NCBI GenBank assembly: GCA_013289395.1
Contig: JABCZY010000009.1
Location: 1-37,606, forward strand
DNA length: 37,606 bases
Source: Bacteroidota bacterium
GTDB lineage: Bacteria > Bacteroidota > Bacteroidia > JABEUT01
Reading direction: 5' to 3'
Shown here: piece after piece, positions 16,060 through 23,352 of the stretch
Layout: each line of letters begins with the position of its first letter
How positions within the stretch are numbered: position 1 is the stretch's first letter
The notes under the pieces: generated by a model
What the model saw: the letters and a program-made list of their open reading frames with translations, nothing else
What the model was told of the DNA's origin: nothing
The model's database searches: none
Program-made: the position numbers and the translations under genes

Positions 16060-16135
16060 GCGCCTTTTGCTCCCTGCTTGCCTGTTTTCCTATACTCGCA
16101 TCTTTTACAGCTAACCAGCGCCCACCTTTTGTCTA
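16060..16135. repeat. Dispersed intergenic repeat, copy A (about 76 bp)
   Basis: This block shares most bases with 21425-21501 in the same orientation. Shared cores include GCTCCCTGCTTGCCTG, ACTCGCATC, CAGCTAACC and GCGCCCACCTTTT. They differ by about a dozen substitutions and one 1-base indel. It has no open frame of note. It lies directly after the island's right boundary element. Confidence 0.75.
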
Positions 16136-16148
16136 TTTCTTTGAATTG

Positions 16149-16180
16149 GATTGTTAATTTTTAATTTCTAATTCGTAATT
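16149..16180. repeat. AT-rich dispersed repeat, copy 2 (inverted relative to 10515-10546)
   Basis: The reverse complement matches 10515-10546 at 29 of 32 positions. It also holds an internal inverted repeat, TTTTTAATT against AATTAAAAA (16158-16185). Confidence 0.6.
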
Positions 16181-16208
16181 AAAAAGTGGGGTTACACTTT
16201 TTCAATTT

Positions 16209-16275
16209 GTTACCCGTCAACTATTTGATAATCAACAGTAAAATCTCGCAATTTTTTGTCATTTTGTAACCCGTC
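16209..16275. repeat. Pair of GTNACCCGTC direct repeats
   Basis: GTTACCCGTC at 16209-16218 and GTAACCCGTC at 16266-16275, each preceded by an A/T-rich ATTTT-type tract, start 57 bases apart. No gene is seen between them. Confidence 0.5.
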
Positions 16276-16320
16276 CCTCATAATTTTTTTCGTACAATAC
16301 ATGCACCGTTTTTCTGATGG

Positions 16321-16443
16321 CTAACGATTAACCACTTACGACTATTTTCCACCACAGAGTTCACAGAGTAAAATGCAGCACAGAGTTTCACAGAGGGTAT
16401 AATGAATGTGTTATTTTTCTAACGACTAACCACTTACGACTAT
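16321..16443. repeat. 25-bp direct repeats flanking a CACAGAG tandem unit
   Basis: A 25-base unit beginning CTAACGAYTAACCACTTACG occurs at 16321-16345 and 16419-16443 with one mismatch. Between them, CACAGAGTTCACAGAG (16353-16368) and CACAGAGTTTCACAGAGGG (16379-16397) form a second, shorter repeat. The arrangement looks like a duplicated flank around a small inserted repeat. Confidence 0.7.
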
Positions 16444-16574
16444 ATTTCACAAATTTACACCCACCGCCAAAATAAGAAAAGAGAAATAAGCCAATGTTTT
16501 AAACAACCCCGATAACAGAGATATTCACTAATTGGTTATTTGTTAAATTTACAATCAATAAACAGCCACTTCAC

Positions 16575-17096
16575 ATGACACCACGGACACTTTTTCTGAT
16601 AATAATAAAGCTTTTCGGGCTTTATATGATATTAGAGTTTTTAGCAGGTGTACCGGCAATGCTTTCTTATGGATCTATGTTCGGACGTTGGAATTTTAGT
16701 GAAATAATGAATTTTTTGCTTGTTGTTCCGGGAGTTATTCTGTTATACTATATTATTATAAGGCTCCTCTTATTTAAGGGATCATGGATCATAGATAAGC
16801 TCTCACTTGACAAGCATTTCGATCAGGAAATTATTGATATTAAGATTGATAGTTTAGCCGTTGTTCAGATAGCTATAATTGTATTAGGTGGATTATTATT
16901 CATTGATACACTTCCTACCCTTATAAAAGAAATTATACTTATTGCGAAATCAAAACAAGAAGGTTCAATTATTCGTGATTCAGGTTTTGGCTATTTGGTT
17001 TATTGGGTATGTAAATTTACTCTCGGTTATTTATTGCTGACTAATAGTAAGTCAATAACTATTTGGATTGATAAAAAGAACAATAAGAGAGATTAG
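16575..17096 (+). CDS. Hypothetical integral membrane protein, 173 aa
   Basis: Not recognised by family. Four probable membrane spans: about 5-30, 44-66, 92-118 and 135-160. A cytoplasmic loop (about 67-90, GSWIIDKLSLDKHFDQE) carries alternating charges. The tail is basic (DKKNNKRD). It ends 4 bases before the YwqK-like gene, so the two are surely one transcript. The leader is AT-rich without an exact -7 box. Its role probably concerns the paired MORN-type protein, but nothing in the sequence tells what that is. Confidence 0.75.
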   Translation: MTPRTLFLIIIKLFGLYMILEFLAGVPAMLSYGSMFGRWNFSEIMNFLLVVPGVILLYYIIIRLLLFKGSWIIDKLSLDKHFDQEIIDIKIDSLAVVQIAIIVLGGLLFIDTLPTLIKEIILIAKSKQEGSIIRDSGFGYLVYWVCKFTLGYLLLTNSKSITIWIDKKNNKRD

Positions 17097-17100
17097 GTAA

Positions 17101-17895
17101 ATGAAGTCACTAATTCTAATACTATCCCTTTTCTTTAGCCTTGCTGCTTTTGGGCAGCAACCAGAATACCCAGATAGTGGCTTTACGAATAAGGCTGAGG
17201 CAAAAAATTTAATTGTGAATGGACAGAAGGAAGGGAAGTGGGTTATATATTATGGTAATCTTAATCTGAGGTTAGTCTCTGGCGACAAGGTGGTGAAACG
17301 TCATACAAGACACTATGAACTCGTTGTGTATAAGCATGATAAACTATATGGCGTTACTCAAAGATATGACAATGGTAAATTATCTTGGAGAAAAACTTAT
17401 AAGAATGGCAAGGTGAATGGTATTATTATTAAATATAATGAAGATGGCAGTAAATGGCAAGAGGCCACTTACATTAATGATACTCTATTAGGACCTGAAA
17501 AAGAATATCGTAATGGGAAAATATATATTGAAAATTGGTATACGAATCACATAATAGATAGTGAAGAAAATTTTTACGATAACGGACTACTTTCTGTACG
17601 AAGAGTATTTACAGATAACGGCAACAAGATAATTGAGCAGGACTATGATGAAGTTGGAAAATTAATGCAAACTCAATATCAGTTTATTACTGATTCATCT
17701 TACTATGTTAAATACTACAGACCAAACGGGAAATTGAAATTTGAAACTTTTTATAAAAGATGGACGACACCAATACATTATAAAGAATTTTCTCCAGACA
17801 AAGGCAAGGCGGTGGATAGAACATACAATTATCTGAATGAAAAAGTAATATTTGATAAGAGCTACGATGAAAACGGTATCGAAATAAAGCAATAG
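17101..17895 (+). CDS. YwqK-family MORN-variant repeat protein, secreted
   Basis: 264-aa exported protein. A signal peptide (about 1-18, ending AAFGQ) precedes a chain of MORN-2/YwqK-type repeats, about 20 residues each: GQKEGKWVIYYGN, KLYGVTQRYDNGKLSWRKTY, KNGKVNGIIIKYNEDGSKW, ENFYDNGLLSVRRVF and YYRPNGKLKFETFY. Members are often called antitoxin YwqK in databases, but that label comes from Bacillus. Here no toxin is adjacent and the protein is exported, so that role is unlikely. It probably forms an elongated beta structure in the periplasm or on the surface. It follows a 4-TM protein by 4 bases. Confidence 0.8.
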   Translation: MKSLILILSLFFSLAAFGQQPEYPDSGFTNKAEAKNLIVNGQKEGKWVIYYGNLNLRLVSGDKVVKRHTRHYELVVYKHDKLYGVTQRYDNGKLSWRKTYKNGKVNGIIIKYNEDGSKWQEATYINDTLLGPEKEYRNGKIYIENWYTNHIIDSEENFYDNGLLSVRRVFTDNGNKIIEQDYDEVGKLMQTQYQFITDSSYYVKYYRPNGKLKFETFYKRWTTPIHYKEFSPDKGKAVDRTYNYLNEKVIFDKSYDENGIEIKQ

Positions 17896-17952
17896 CTTTT
17901 TTCCACACTTTTGTACCGTAATAATTGCTCGCCAAAGTCGTTTAATAAAATA

Positions 17953-18660
17953 ATGAGGAGGTTTCTGATAATAATCGGTTTACTGTTTTGTATATCGCAT
18001 TGTGCCAGCGCACAATATGCTGATAGTACATTAGAGGATACCTCATTTTTGCACCAGGTAACTATTTTGCCAACAGGCTATGTGTCTATTAGTATTGGCC
18101 AGGGTACCGAGGTTGCAGGATTCAATGGTAGCGGCTACCAGTTAAGCCCTTGCGGCTTGCCAGGGCTAAATGCTTCAGTTAGTTTAAATAAGCCGCTTGT
18201 TTCGCATGCCGGTTTTTCCATTCTTGTGGGGTATTGCTTAAACAATACAAACACAAATACATATTGCGGAGGGTATGAGCAGCAGTTCGGATCAGGAGAA
18301 ACCATAACCAATGCCAGTAACCACGATTTCAGCGAATTGCTATTTATGGCCGGGCCTTTCTTTACCATGCCTTTTCATAGGTTTTCGTTCGATATGAAGT
18401 TGTTGTTTGGTACCATGGACTGGAATTCTCCAACTATATCATACACTGCAGTCAGCTCTTCGGGTGTACAAACACCAGAACAAGTTCCCGGGCAAGGTTT
18501 TGAATGTTATGTGTATGGCCTTGGGGCAGGAGCAAGGCTGCGGGTGTATAAAGATTTTGCACTTGTTGCCAATGCCGATTATGTGCGTAATTTCAGTGGG
18601 TCGACTAATACTTTTGTCATTTTTGAAACAGTAACAACGGGAGTCGCCTACCAGTTTTAA
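17953..18660 (+). CDS. Beta-barrel-like outer-membrane protein, 235 aa
   Basis: Signal peptide at about 1-22 (RRFLIIIGLLFCISHCASAQ), then a glycine/serine-rich beta protein with alternating hydrophobic strands: GFSILVGYCLNN, LLFMAGPFFTMPFHRFSFDM, GLGAGARLRVYKDFALVANA, and a final TTGVAYQF. The aromatic C-terminal residue (F) is typical of outer-membrane barrels of this length (OmpW/opacity-like, eight strands). An upstream TTG at 17911 would add 14 residues, but the signal peptide makes the ATG at 17953 the better start. A strong bidirectional terminator follows. The function is not known. Confidence 0.75.
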   Translation: MRRFLIIIGLLFCISHCASAQYADSTLEDTSFLHQVTILPTGYVSISIGQGTEVAGFNGSGYQLSPCGLPGLNASVSLNKPLVSHAGFSILVGYCLNNTNTNTYCGGYEQQFGSGETITNASNHDFSELLFMAGPFFTMPFHRFSFDMKLLFGTMDWNSPTISYTAVSSSGVQTPEQVPGQGFECYVYGLGAGARLRVYKDFALVANADYVRNFSGSTNTFVIFETVTTGVAYQF

Positions 18661-18666
18661 ATAAAA

Positions 18667-18685
18667 GAGGGGCTAAAAGCCCCTC
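18667..18685. terminator. Bidirectional intrinsic terminator
   Basis: GAGGGGCT-AAA-AGCCCCTC is a perfect 8-bp stem with a 3-base loop, in the 54-base gap between convergent genes. Pyrimidine/T-rich sequence follows on the plus strand (CTTCTATTT) and TTTTATTT on the minus strand, so it can end both transcripts. Confidence 0.85.
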
Positions 18686-18714
18686 CTTCTATTTCAGCAA
18701 ACCAATCTTTAATT

Positions 18715-20172
18715 TTATTGCTTTATAAATTTAGCCACACTTGCTGAATTAGCGGTCATTATTTTTACAAAATAAATACCTGCAGGCAGCTTGGCTATAT
18801 TTATCTCCATTGGCCCTGAGCTTATGTTTTTCTCAAATGCCATTACTTCATTACCCAATATATCCATAACAGAAACAGTTGCGGTAAGCGGAGTGTTTTG
18901 TGTTCCGAAATTGAGATAAATATATTGGCTTGCAGGATTAGGGTATTCATTAATTCCTACATATGCAGGTGTTATATTGGCTATTCCTACCTGCGATTCA
19001 AATACCAGGTTGTCAATTTTAAGATCGGCACCTACATATGAATTGGGAATTACATATGTTTTGGTTACATTATCATACACCCAATTGGAAGATTGAATAT
19101 TTACCAAAACTGAGTCAGGTGTTGTGCCAAAACTGAAGGGGATAACCATATGTGTATAAGATGCAGCAGCTTTCAGAGGCCAGCCTGAACCAAAAATTAT
19201 GCTGCTATTCTTTTTAAAGGTAAGGAATATAGTTGCCCTGTCGGCAGTGTCAGCCGGAGCATATTTATAATCGAAAGCTAGGTTATCACTTGTAAGTGTA
19301 TATGGATATCCGCCAACGGTACTATCATTATGCGAACCTACAATAATCTGTTTTCCGTCGTCGGCCTGGCCGGGAGAGTTTTGATTACTATGTTGGCCTG
19401 CACCCGTTGTTATAAGTTCCATCGCATAATTGCCCGATGCAGCATCGGTAGTGCGGAAAACACCTCCATTGCCATATGTTGCTTCCCATAACGATGGAGT
19501 AACAATTGAATCGTTCACCCAGTTCTCAAAGTCTCCGTTCAGGTTTACAGGCTGGCTGGCTACTCCTGTAAAGTTTACACTGTCAATAGTTAGCGTACTA
19601 CCGGGCATTCCATTGCCGTTATTTATAATTGATGCTGAAGTAGCTGCACCAAACACAACAGTATCGGGTGTTAAGCTTAAAGCAGGGCTAAAGGTTCCGG
19701 TAAGTAGTTTGTACGTGCTGGTAGTATCAGATATTTTTATAAAATATTGCCCTATAATAGTTCCTTTCTGTTTAAACCATACCAGTATGAGCCCGGTGTC
19801 TTTTGCCAGGATGGTGTACTTATAATGCAGGCTTATACCTGTTGCCTTTTGGTTGTAGGGTATACCACCCTGTACAGTTATTGAACTACCGTGACCGCTT
19901 GGGTTACCATCGAGTAAATACCCCGGCATGGTATCGGCGCCTATTTTTAACACAGTCAGTTTTGCCGCATATTTGCCATGGTAAGCCGATGTTACACGTG
20001 TTACATTTACTGAAAAAATGTTCCCGTTATTATTATTTCCGTTCGATGACATAAAGTATTGAGGGTCCTGCCATTTCTGAATGCTCCAGTTTTCAAACCC
20101 ACTATTTGGTATCGACTGCCCGAAAGCGGTTAAACCGATTAGTATTGCGATTGTAAGTAGTATCTTTTTCAT
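18715..20172 (-). CDS. T9SS-secreted multidomain protein with Por C-terminal sorting domain
   Basis: 485-aa cargo of the type IX secretion system. Signal peptide about 1-18 (ILIGLTAFGQ). Two similar carbohydrate-binding/jelly-roll-like halves follow: SGFENWSIQKWQDPQYFMSS near the start and NGDFENWVNDSIVTPSLWEA near residue 210. Each is followed by beta strands with SVNFTGVA- and DNLVFES-type ends. The sorting domain (about 405-485) shows NEYPNPASQYIYLNF, the DILGNEV motif, KLPAGIYFVKI and a final VAKFIKQ. The halves look like an internal duplication. The domain type suggests binding to polysaccharide or peptide on the cell surface. No partner enzyme is adjacent. Confidence 0.88.
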   Translation of the reverse strand: MKKILLTIAILIGLTAFGQSIPNSGFENWSIQKWQDPQYFMSSNGNNNNGNIFSVNVTRVTSAYHGKYAAKLTVLKIGADTMPGYLLDGNPSGHGSSITVQGGIPYNQKATGISLHYKYTILAKDTGLILVWFKQKGTIIGQYFIKISDTTSTYKLLTGTFSPALSLTPDTVVFGAATSASIINNGNGMPGSTLTIDSVNFTGVASQPVNLNGDFENWVNDSIVTPSLWEATYGNGGVFRTTDAASGNYAMELITTGAGQHSNQNSPGQADDGKQIIVGSHNDSTVGGYPYTLTSDNLAFDYKYAPADTADRATIFLTFKKNSSIIFGSGWPLKAAASYTHMVIPFSFGTTPDSVLVNIQSSNWVYDNVTKTYVIPNSYVGADLKIDNLVFESQVGIANITPAYVGINEYPNPASQYIYLNFGTQNTPLTATVSVMDILGNEVMAFEKNISSGPMEINIAKLPAGIYFVKIMTANSASVAKFIKQ

Positions 20173-20277
20173 GATGTTTTAAGGTTTGGTTATTTGCTTC
20201 AAAAGTACCTGGTCTTTTATGCTTGCCCCATGTCCCATGTCATAGTAAACATTGAGAGTTATCATATGTTTTTATTA

Positions 20278-20303
20278 AGCCTCAAGTGGAGTGTATTGAG
20301 GCT
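20278..20303. repeat. Inverted repeat AGCCTCAA/TTGAGGCT
   Basis: Perfect 8-bp arms separated by 10 bases, in the 240-base gap between divergent T9SS and bactofilin genes. No T-run follows. It could be an operator or a hairpin in the leader of either gene. Otherwise the gap shows only a TATCTTTA box (20373-20380) as a weak -7 candidate for bactofilin. Confidence 0.4.
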
Positions 20304-20412
20304 GATAACCAACTGTTTTATAGTTATATCTTGTAAAAAAACAGGAAAATAGGTCGCTTTTCTAAAAAAGACTATCTTTACGTCGCCTTTTTAATAATTA
20401 AACACTATTCCT

Positions 20413-20832
20413 ATGGCAAAAAATGTAATGGAAGATGCGTCCTTAGTGAACCAGATCAAAGCCGGTACACATATTGAAGGAGAAGTTAAGTCAAGCGGCG
20501 ACATGCGCATTGACGGAACTTTGAAAGGTAAAATACAAACACAAGGCAAATTAGTTATAGGCCCAACAGGCAAAATTGATGGCGATATTTCGTGTCAAAA
20601 TGCTGAAATACATGGGGTTATAAATGGTAAAATAACGGTGACCGAGCTCCTTTCCCTGAAGTCCAGCTCCAAACTATTAGGAGACATAGTAGTAGGCAAA
20701 TTAGCCATTGAACCAGGTGCCCAGTTCAGCGGGTCCTGCGTTATGGGAAATGCCGTAAAAGGACTTTACAACGGAAATGGACACGAAACCGCAAAGGAAA
20801 GAAACGAACGAAAAGCCGAAACAGTCGCCTAA
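20413..20832 (+). CDS. Bactofilin (polymer-forming cytoskeletal protein)
   Basis: 139-aa self-assembling protein that builds nucleotide-free filaments at the cytoplasmic membrane. The core (about 20-115) is a right-handed beta-helix built of short repeats: GTHIEGEVKSSGDMRIDGTL, KGKIQTQGKLVIGPTGKIDG, ISCQNAEIHGVINGKITVTE, SSSKLLGDIVVGKLAIEPGA. Short unordered ends flank it, as is usual. It directly precedes the ATP synthase accessory gene atpZ and overlaps it if the ATG at 20777 is used. A bactofilin ahead of the atp genes is, as I recall, a common Bacteroidota arrangement. No functional link to ATP synthase is proven. Confidence 0.93.
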   Translation: MAKNVMEDASLVNQIKAGTHIEGEVKSSGDMRIDGTLKGKIQTQGKLVIGPTGKIDGDISCQNAEIHGVINGKITVTELLSLKSSSKLLGDIVVGKLAIEPGAQFSGSCVMGNAVKGLYNGNGHETAKERNERKAETVA

Positions 20833-21016
20833 TATGCTTGCCCGTTATTCGGGTATGGCATTTCAAATTGGCGGTGCAATTATTCTAGGTGGCTTAATAG
20901 GGCATTGGCTAGACAAACAATTCGAAGTTCCTAAGAATTTATTTATGACACTCTTTTTGATATTGGGTGTTTTTGTTGGTCTTTACTCAGTTGTCAGAGA
21001 TCTTTTAAAGAAATGA
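20777..21016 (+). CDS. atpZ: AtpZ/AtpI-family small membrane protein
   Basis: 79-aa protein with two membrane spans (about 26-42, MAFQIGGAIILGGLIGHWLD, and 54-72) and the family's GxxxGxxLD hairpin. It belongs with ATP synthase assembly/ion-related factors encoded at the head of atp operons. The start is ambiguous. ATG 20777 gives a hydrophilic N-terminus (DTKPQRKETNEKPKQSP) and overlaps the bactofilin gene by 56 bases. ATG 20834 begins just after the bactofilin stop and yields 60 aa. I keep the longer form because homologues usually carry a charged N-terminal tail. It overlaps the next gene by four bases (ATGA). Confidence 0.8.
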   Translation: MDTKPQRKETNEKPKQSPNMLARYSGMAFQIGGAIILGGLIGHWLDKQFEVPKNLFMTLFLILGVFVGLYSVVRDLLKK

Positions 21017-21396
21017 AACAAGGTTCATTTGTAGCTTTTTTACTTCAACTTTTCGGCCTTACTGCAATACTTTACGGTGTACTGTATATGTTTTTTACAA
21101 AAGTAATGCCCGTTACTGGCATTCCGCTTGAGGTTATGCTGGGTATGCTTTTTGCTGTTACAGCACTTTCTCATTTCATTATCATTCAGTCCGGTAAAAA
21201 GAACCCACGCGCATTTACCTACGCGTTTATGTTCACCAGCTTAACCCGCCTGGTTGTTTACGGTGTTTTTATTGTATTATACGGCCGTCAGCATTCCGAT
21301 ATTGTAAAGCCCTTCGTACTTAGCTTTTTTGTGCTCTACATCATCTACACCGTATTTGAAATACGTTCTGTATTGGGCTACTTAAAGGGTAAGTGA
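21013..21396 (+). CDS. ATP synthase subunit I-like membrane protein
   Basis: 127 aa with four membrane spans (about 6-28, 37-57, 67-90 and 97-120), the layout of AtpI/Atp1-type proteins that help assemble the c-ring. It sits in the canonical place between atpZ and atpB, with ATGA overlap to atpZ. The similarity is mainly by topology and position, and I see no diagnostic motif. A 423-base gap full of repeats separates it from atpB, which suggests the downstream genes need their own promoter. Confidence 0.7.
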   Translation: MKQGSFVAFLLQLFGLTAILYGVLYMFFTKVMPVTGIPLEVMLGMLFAVTALSHFIIIQSGKKNPRAFTYAFMFTSLTRLVVYGVFIVLYGRQHSDIVKPFVLSFFVLYIIYTVFEIRSVLGYLKGK

Positions 21397-21424
21397 ATCA
21401 ATTCCAGTATTAATTCTTTTCGGG

Positions 21425-21501
21425 GCGACTCTTGCTCCCTGCTTGCCTGAGTTTCCTGAACTCGCATCATTTGCAGCTAACCCGCGCCCACCTTTTATCT
21501 A
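21425..21501. repeat. Dispersed intergenic repeat, copy B (about 77 bp)
   Basis: Second copy of the block at 16060-16135, in the same orientation. It lies inside the ATP synthase locus, 28 bases after the subunit I-like gene, and is followed at once by the GC-rich element at 21511. Confidence 0.75.
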
Positions 21502-21510
21502 GTTCATGTA

Positions 21511-21602
21511 TTTGCGTTAGGGATTGCAGTGGAAACCCCGCAGCCGACCTAAGGAGGCGAGGAGTTGTAACGTAAAGCCCGACCCGCAGGGGAACGCCCT
21601 GA
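21511..21602. repeat. GC-rich structured intergenic element
   Basis: A GC-rich block in AT-rich surroundings, starting GCGTTAGGGATTGCAGTGG and ending CCCGCAGGGGAACGCCCTG. GCGTT (21514-21518) can pair with AACGC (21593-21597), and CCCC near 21536 with GGGG near 21589. Two CCGACC units sit inside. The GGATTGCAGTGGAAA...CCCGACCCGCAGGG layout resembles repeats I remember from many Bacteroidota intergenic regions. It may be a transcribed structured RNA or a transposon-like repeat. There is no coding frame. Confidence 0.6.
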
Positions 21603-21773
21603 AAATAATTGTGAATTAACGCCATCAGGAATTGTACTATTTTCTTCCTATAATAAACTAAGTTTTGGCTATGTTTATCGCTCTCAACACCAGTTTAATC
21701 GCAGCTTTTCGAAGGGTGTTAAAATTCTCTTAAAAGTTATTCACATTATAAATAGATAGATATATAAATATCA

Positions 21774-21781
21774 TATATTTG
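21774..21781 (+). promoter_or_regulatory. Probable -7 box (TATATTTG) for atpBEFHAG
   Basis: TATATTTG fits TAnnTTTG exactly, 38 bases before the atpB ATG. It lies in a TA-rich tract and has no clear TTG at -33. It would allow the structural genes to be transcribed independently of bactofilin-atpZ-I. Confidence 0.45.
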
Positions 21782-21819
21782 CGGCGGATTTAGAAAAATA
21801 ATTGAATAATATTGGCTGA

Positions 21820-22959
21820 ATGACTACTGGAATCAAGGGTTTTACGCACATTAGAAAGCTGATCGCAATAATTTCGTTTTTATTCATTTTGCCTGTTTTT
21901 TCATTAGCAGGTGATACTGTAACCCAGGCTAAGCCTGCGGAGGCAGCTACCAAAGCTACTGAAGGCAAGGAAAAATTCAATGCAGGTGAAATGATTTTGG
22001 AGCACGTTAGCGATGCTCACAGCTGGCACGTTGCAGGTCATTTTTCTATTCCTTTGCCTGTTATTCTGTATTCAAAAGACCGCGGATTAATGATATTCTC
22101 TTCTTCTAAATTGAAAGATGGTAACATCTTCAAAGGGTATGAAAAAGATCCGAATTCGAAGAATGGTTTTAAAGAATCGGGTATTCATATTGTTGTTGCA
22201 AATGAGGACGGAACCGTAAATAAAGAAGAAACGGCAAAGCTTTGGGATCTTTCCATTACCAAGAATGCTGCTACTATATTACTTACCGGCTTACTATTAA
22301 TATTCGTTTTTTTAAGTGTAGCTAAAGGCTATAAGGTGCGTGGCACCGGAGCGCCAAAGGGCATTCAATCGTTCTTTGAACCAGTTGTTGTTTTTATCCG
22401 TGACGATGTGGCTATTCCTGCAATAGGCCATGCAAAGTATGCTAAGTTCATGCCATACCTGCTTACCTTATTCTTCTTTGTATTATTCCTGAACTTATTA
22501 GGTCTTATACCTTTCTTCCCGGGCGGAGCAAACGTAACCGGTAATATTGGTATTACCATGACATTGGCTTGCCTTACCTTTATTATAATGATGGCAAACT
22601 CTAATAAAAGCTATTGGTCACATACCCTTTGGATGCCTGGTGTGCCTCCTGTGGTTAAGATTCTAATCCTTGGCCCTATTGAAACCCTGGGTATTATCCT
22701 TAAGCCATTTACTTTATTAATACGGATATTCGCGAACATATTAGCAGGCCACATTGTGGCGCTTTCGTTCTTCAGTTTGATTTTCATCTTCGGTGCAATG
22801 AGTGCAGTTGCAGGTTACGGAGTATCGGTGGTATCGGTAATATTTACCATTATCATGTTACTGCTTGACACTTTGGTAGCGTTAATACAGGCGTATGTAT
22901 TTACACTGCTTTCTGCAATGTATTTTGGAATGGCAACGGCCGAAGAGGAACATCATTAA
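21820..22959 (+). CDS. atpB: F1Fo ATP synthase subunit a
   Basis: Membrane subunit that forms the proton half-channels next to the c-ring. 379 aa, about 100 longer than the E. coli protein. The extra part is an N-terminal signal-like segment (about 12-30) and a periplasmic-looking domain (about 31-148), with GEMILEHVSDAHSWHVAGHF and IVVANEDGTVNKEE. The normal core follows with five spans. The essential arginine is R302 in FTLLIRIFANILAGH, with LLDTLVALIQAYVFTLL near the C-terminus. This N-terminal extension is, as I recall, usual in Bacteroidota. First of six tightly linked atp genes. Confidence 0.96.
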   Translation: MTTGIKGFTHIRKLIAIISFLFILPVFSLAGDTVTQAKPAEAATKATEGKEKFNAGEMILEHVSDAHSWHVAGHFSIPLPVILYSKDRGLMIFSSSKLKDGNIFKGYEKDPNSKNGFKESGIHIVVANEDGTVNKEETAKLWDLSITKNAATILLTGLLLIFVFLSVAKGYKVRGTGAPKGIQSFFEPVVVFIRDDVAIPAIGHAKYAKFMPYLLTLFFFVLFLNLLGLIPFFPGGANVTGNIGITMTLACLTFIIMMANSNKSYWSHTLWMPGVPPVVKILILGPIETLGIILKPFTLLIRIFANILAGHIVALSFFSLIFIFGAMSAVAGYGVSVVSVIFTIIMLLLDTLVALIQAYVFTLLSAMYFGMATAEEEHH

Positions 22960-22975
22960 AATTTGGATTCTTTAA

Positions 22976-23260
<285 letters not shown>

Positions 23261-23274
23261 GGCTAAGAAAATTG

Positions 23275-23311
23275 ATCCTGCGGGTATCAACGCTTGGTTG
23301 ACCCGCGGGAT
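23275..23311 (+). promoter_or_regulatory. Strong intercistronic stem-loop between atpE and atpF
   Basis: ATCCTGCGGGT (23275-23285) pairs over 11 bases, one of them G-U, with ACCCGCGGGAT (23301-23311). CAAC/GTTG inside the loop can extend the stem. TTTATT follows directly. It looks like an intrinsic terminator or mRNA-stabilising hairpin located 15 bases after the atpE stop. It may raise c-subunit output relative to downstream subunits. Confidence 0.7.
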
Positions 23312-23352
23312 TTATTAAAAGGAAAAGAAGTAAATTAGAAAACTCAAACATC

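Larger units (their letters stand above)
15887..16574. other. Gene-free repeat-rich stretch
   Basis: About 690 bases without a convincing coding frame. It holds at least five unrelated repeat families, listed separately, followed by about 130 AT-rich bases leading to the next gene. It forms the border between the accessory island and the region beyond. Confidence 0.7.
21397..21819. other. 423-bp non-coding gap inside the ATP synthase locus
   Basis: Holds the dispersed repeat (21425-21501), the GC-rich element (21511-21602), then about 170 AT-rich bases and the probable atpB promoter. No gene is seen. Confidence 0.8.

Noticed and set aside
16353-16397. Possible CRISPR or leader-like repeat array
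   Set aside because: Only two imperfect CACAGAG units, no regular spacers and no cas genes in the window.
17101-17895. Toxin-antitoxin pair with YwqK as antitoxin
   Set aside because: The protein is exported and its neighbour is a membrane protein without toxin features.
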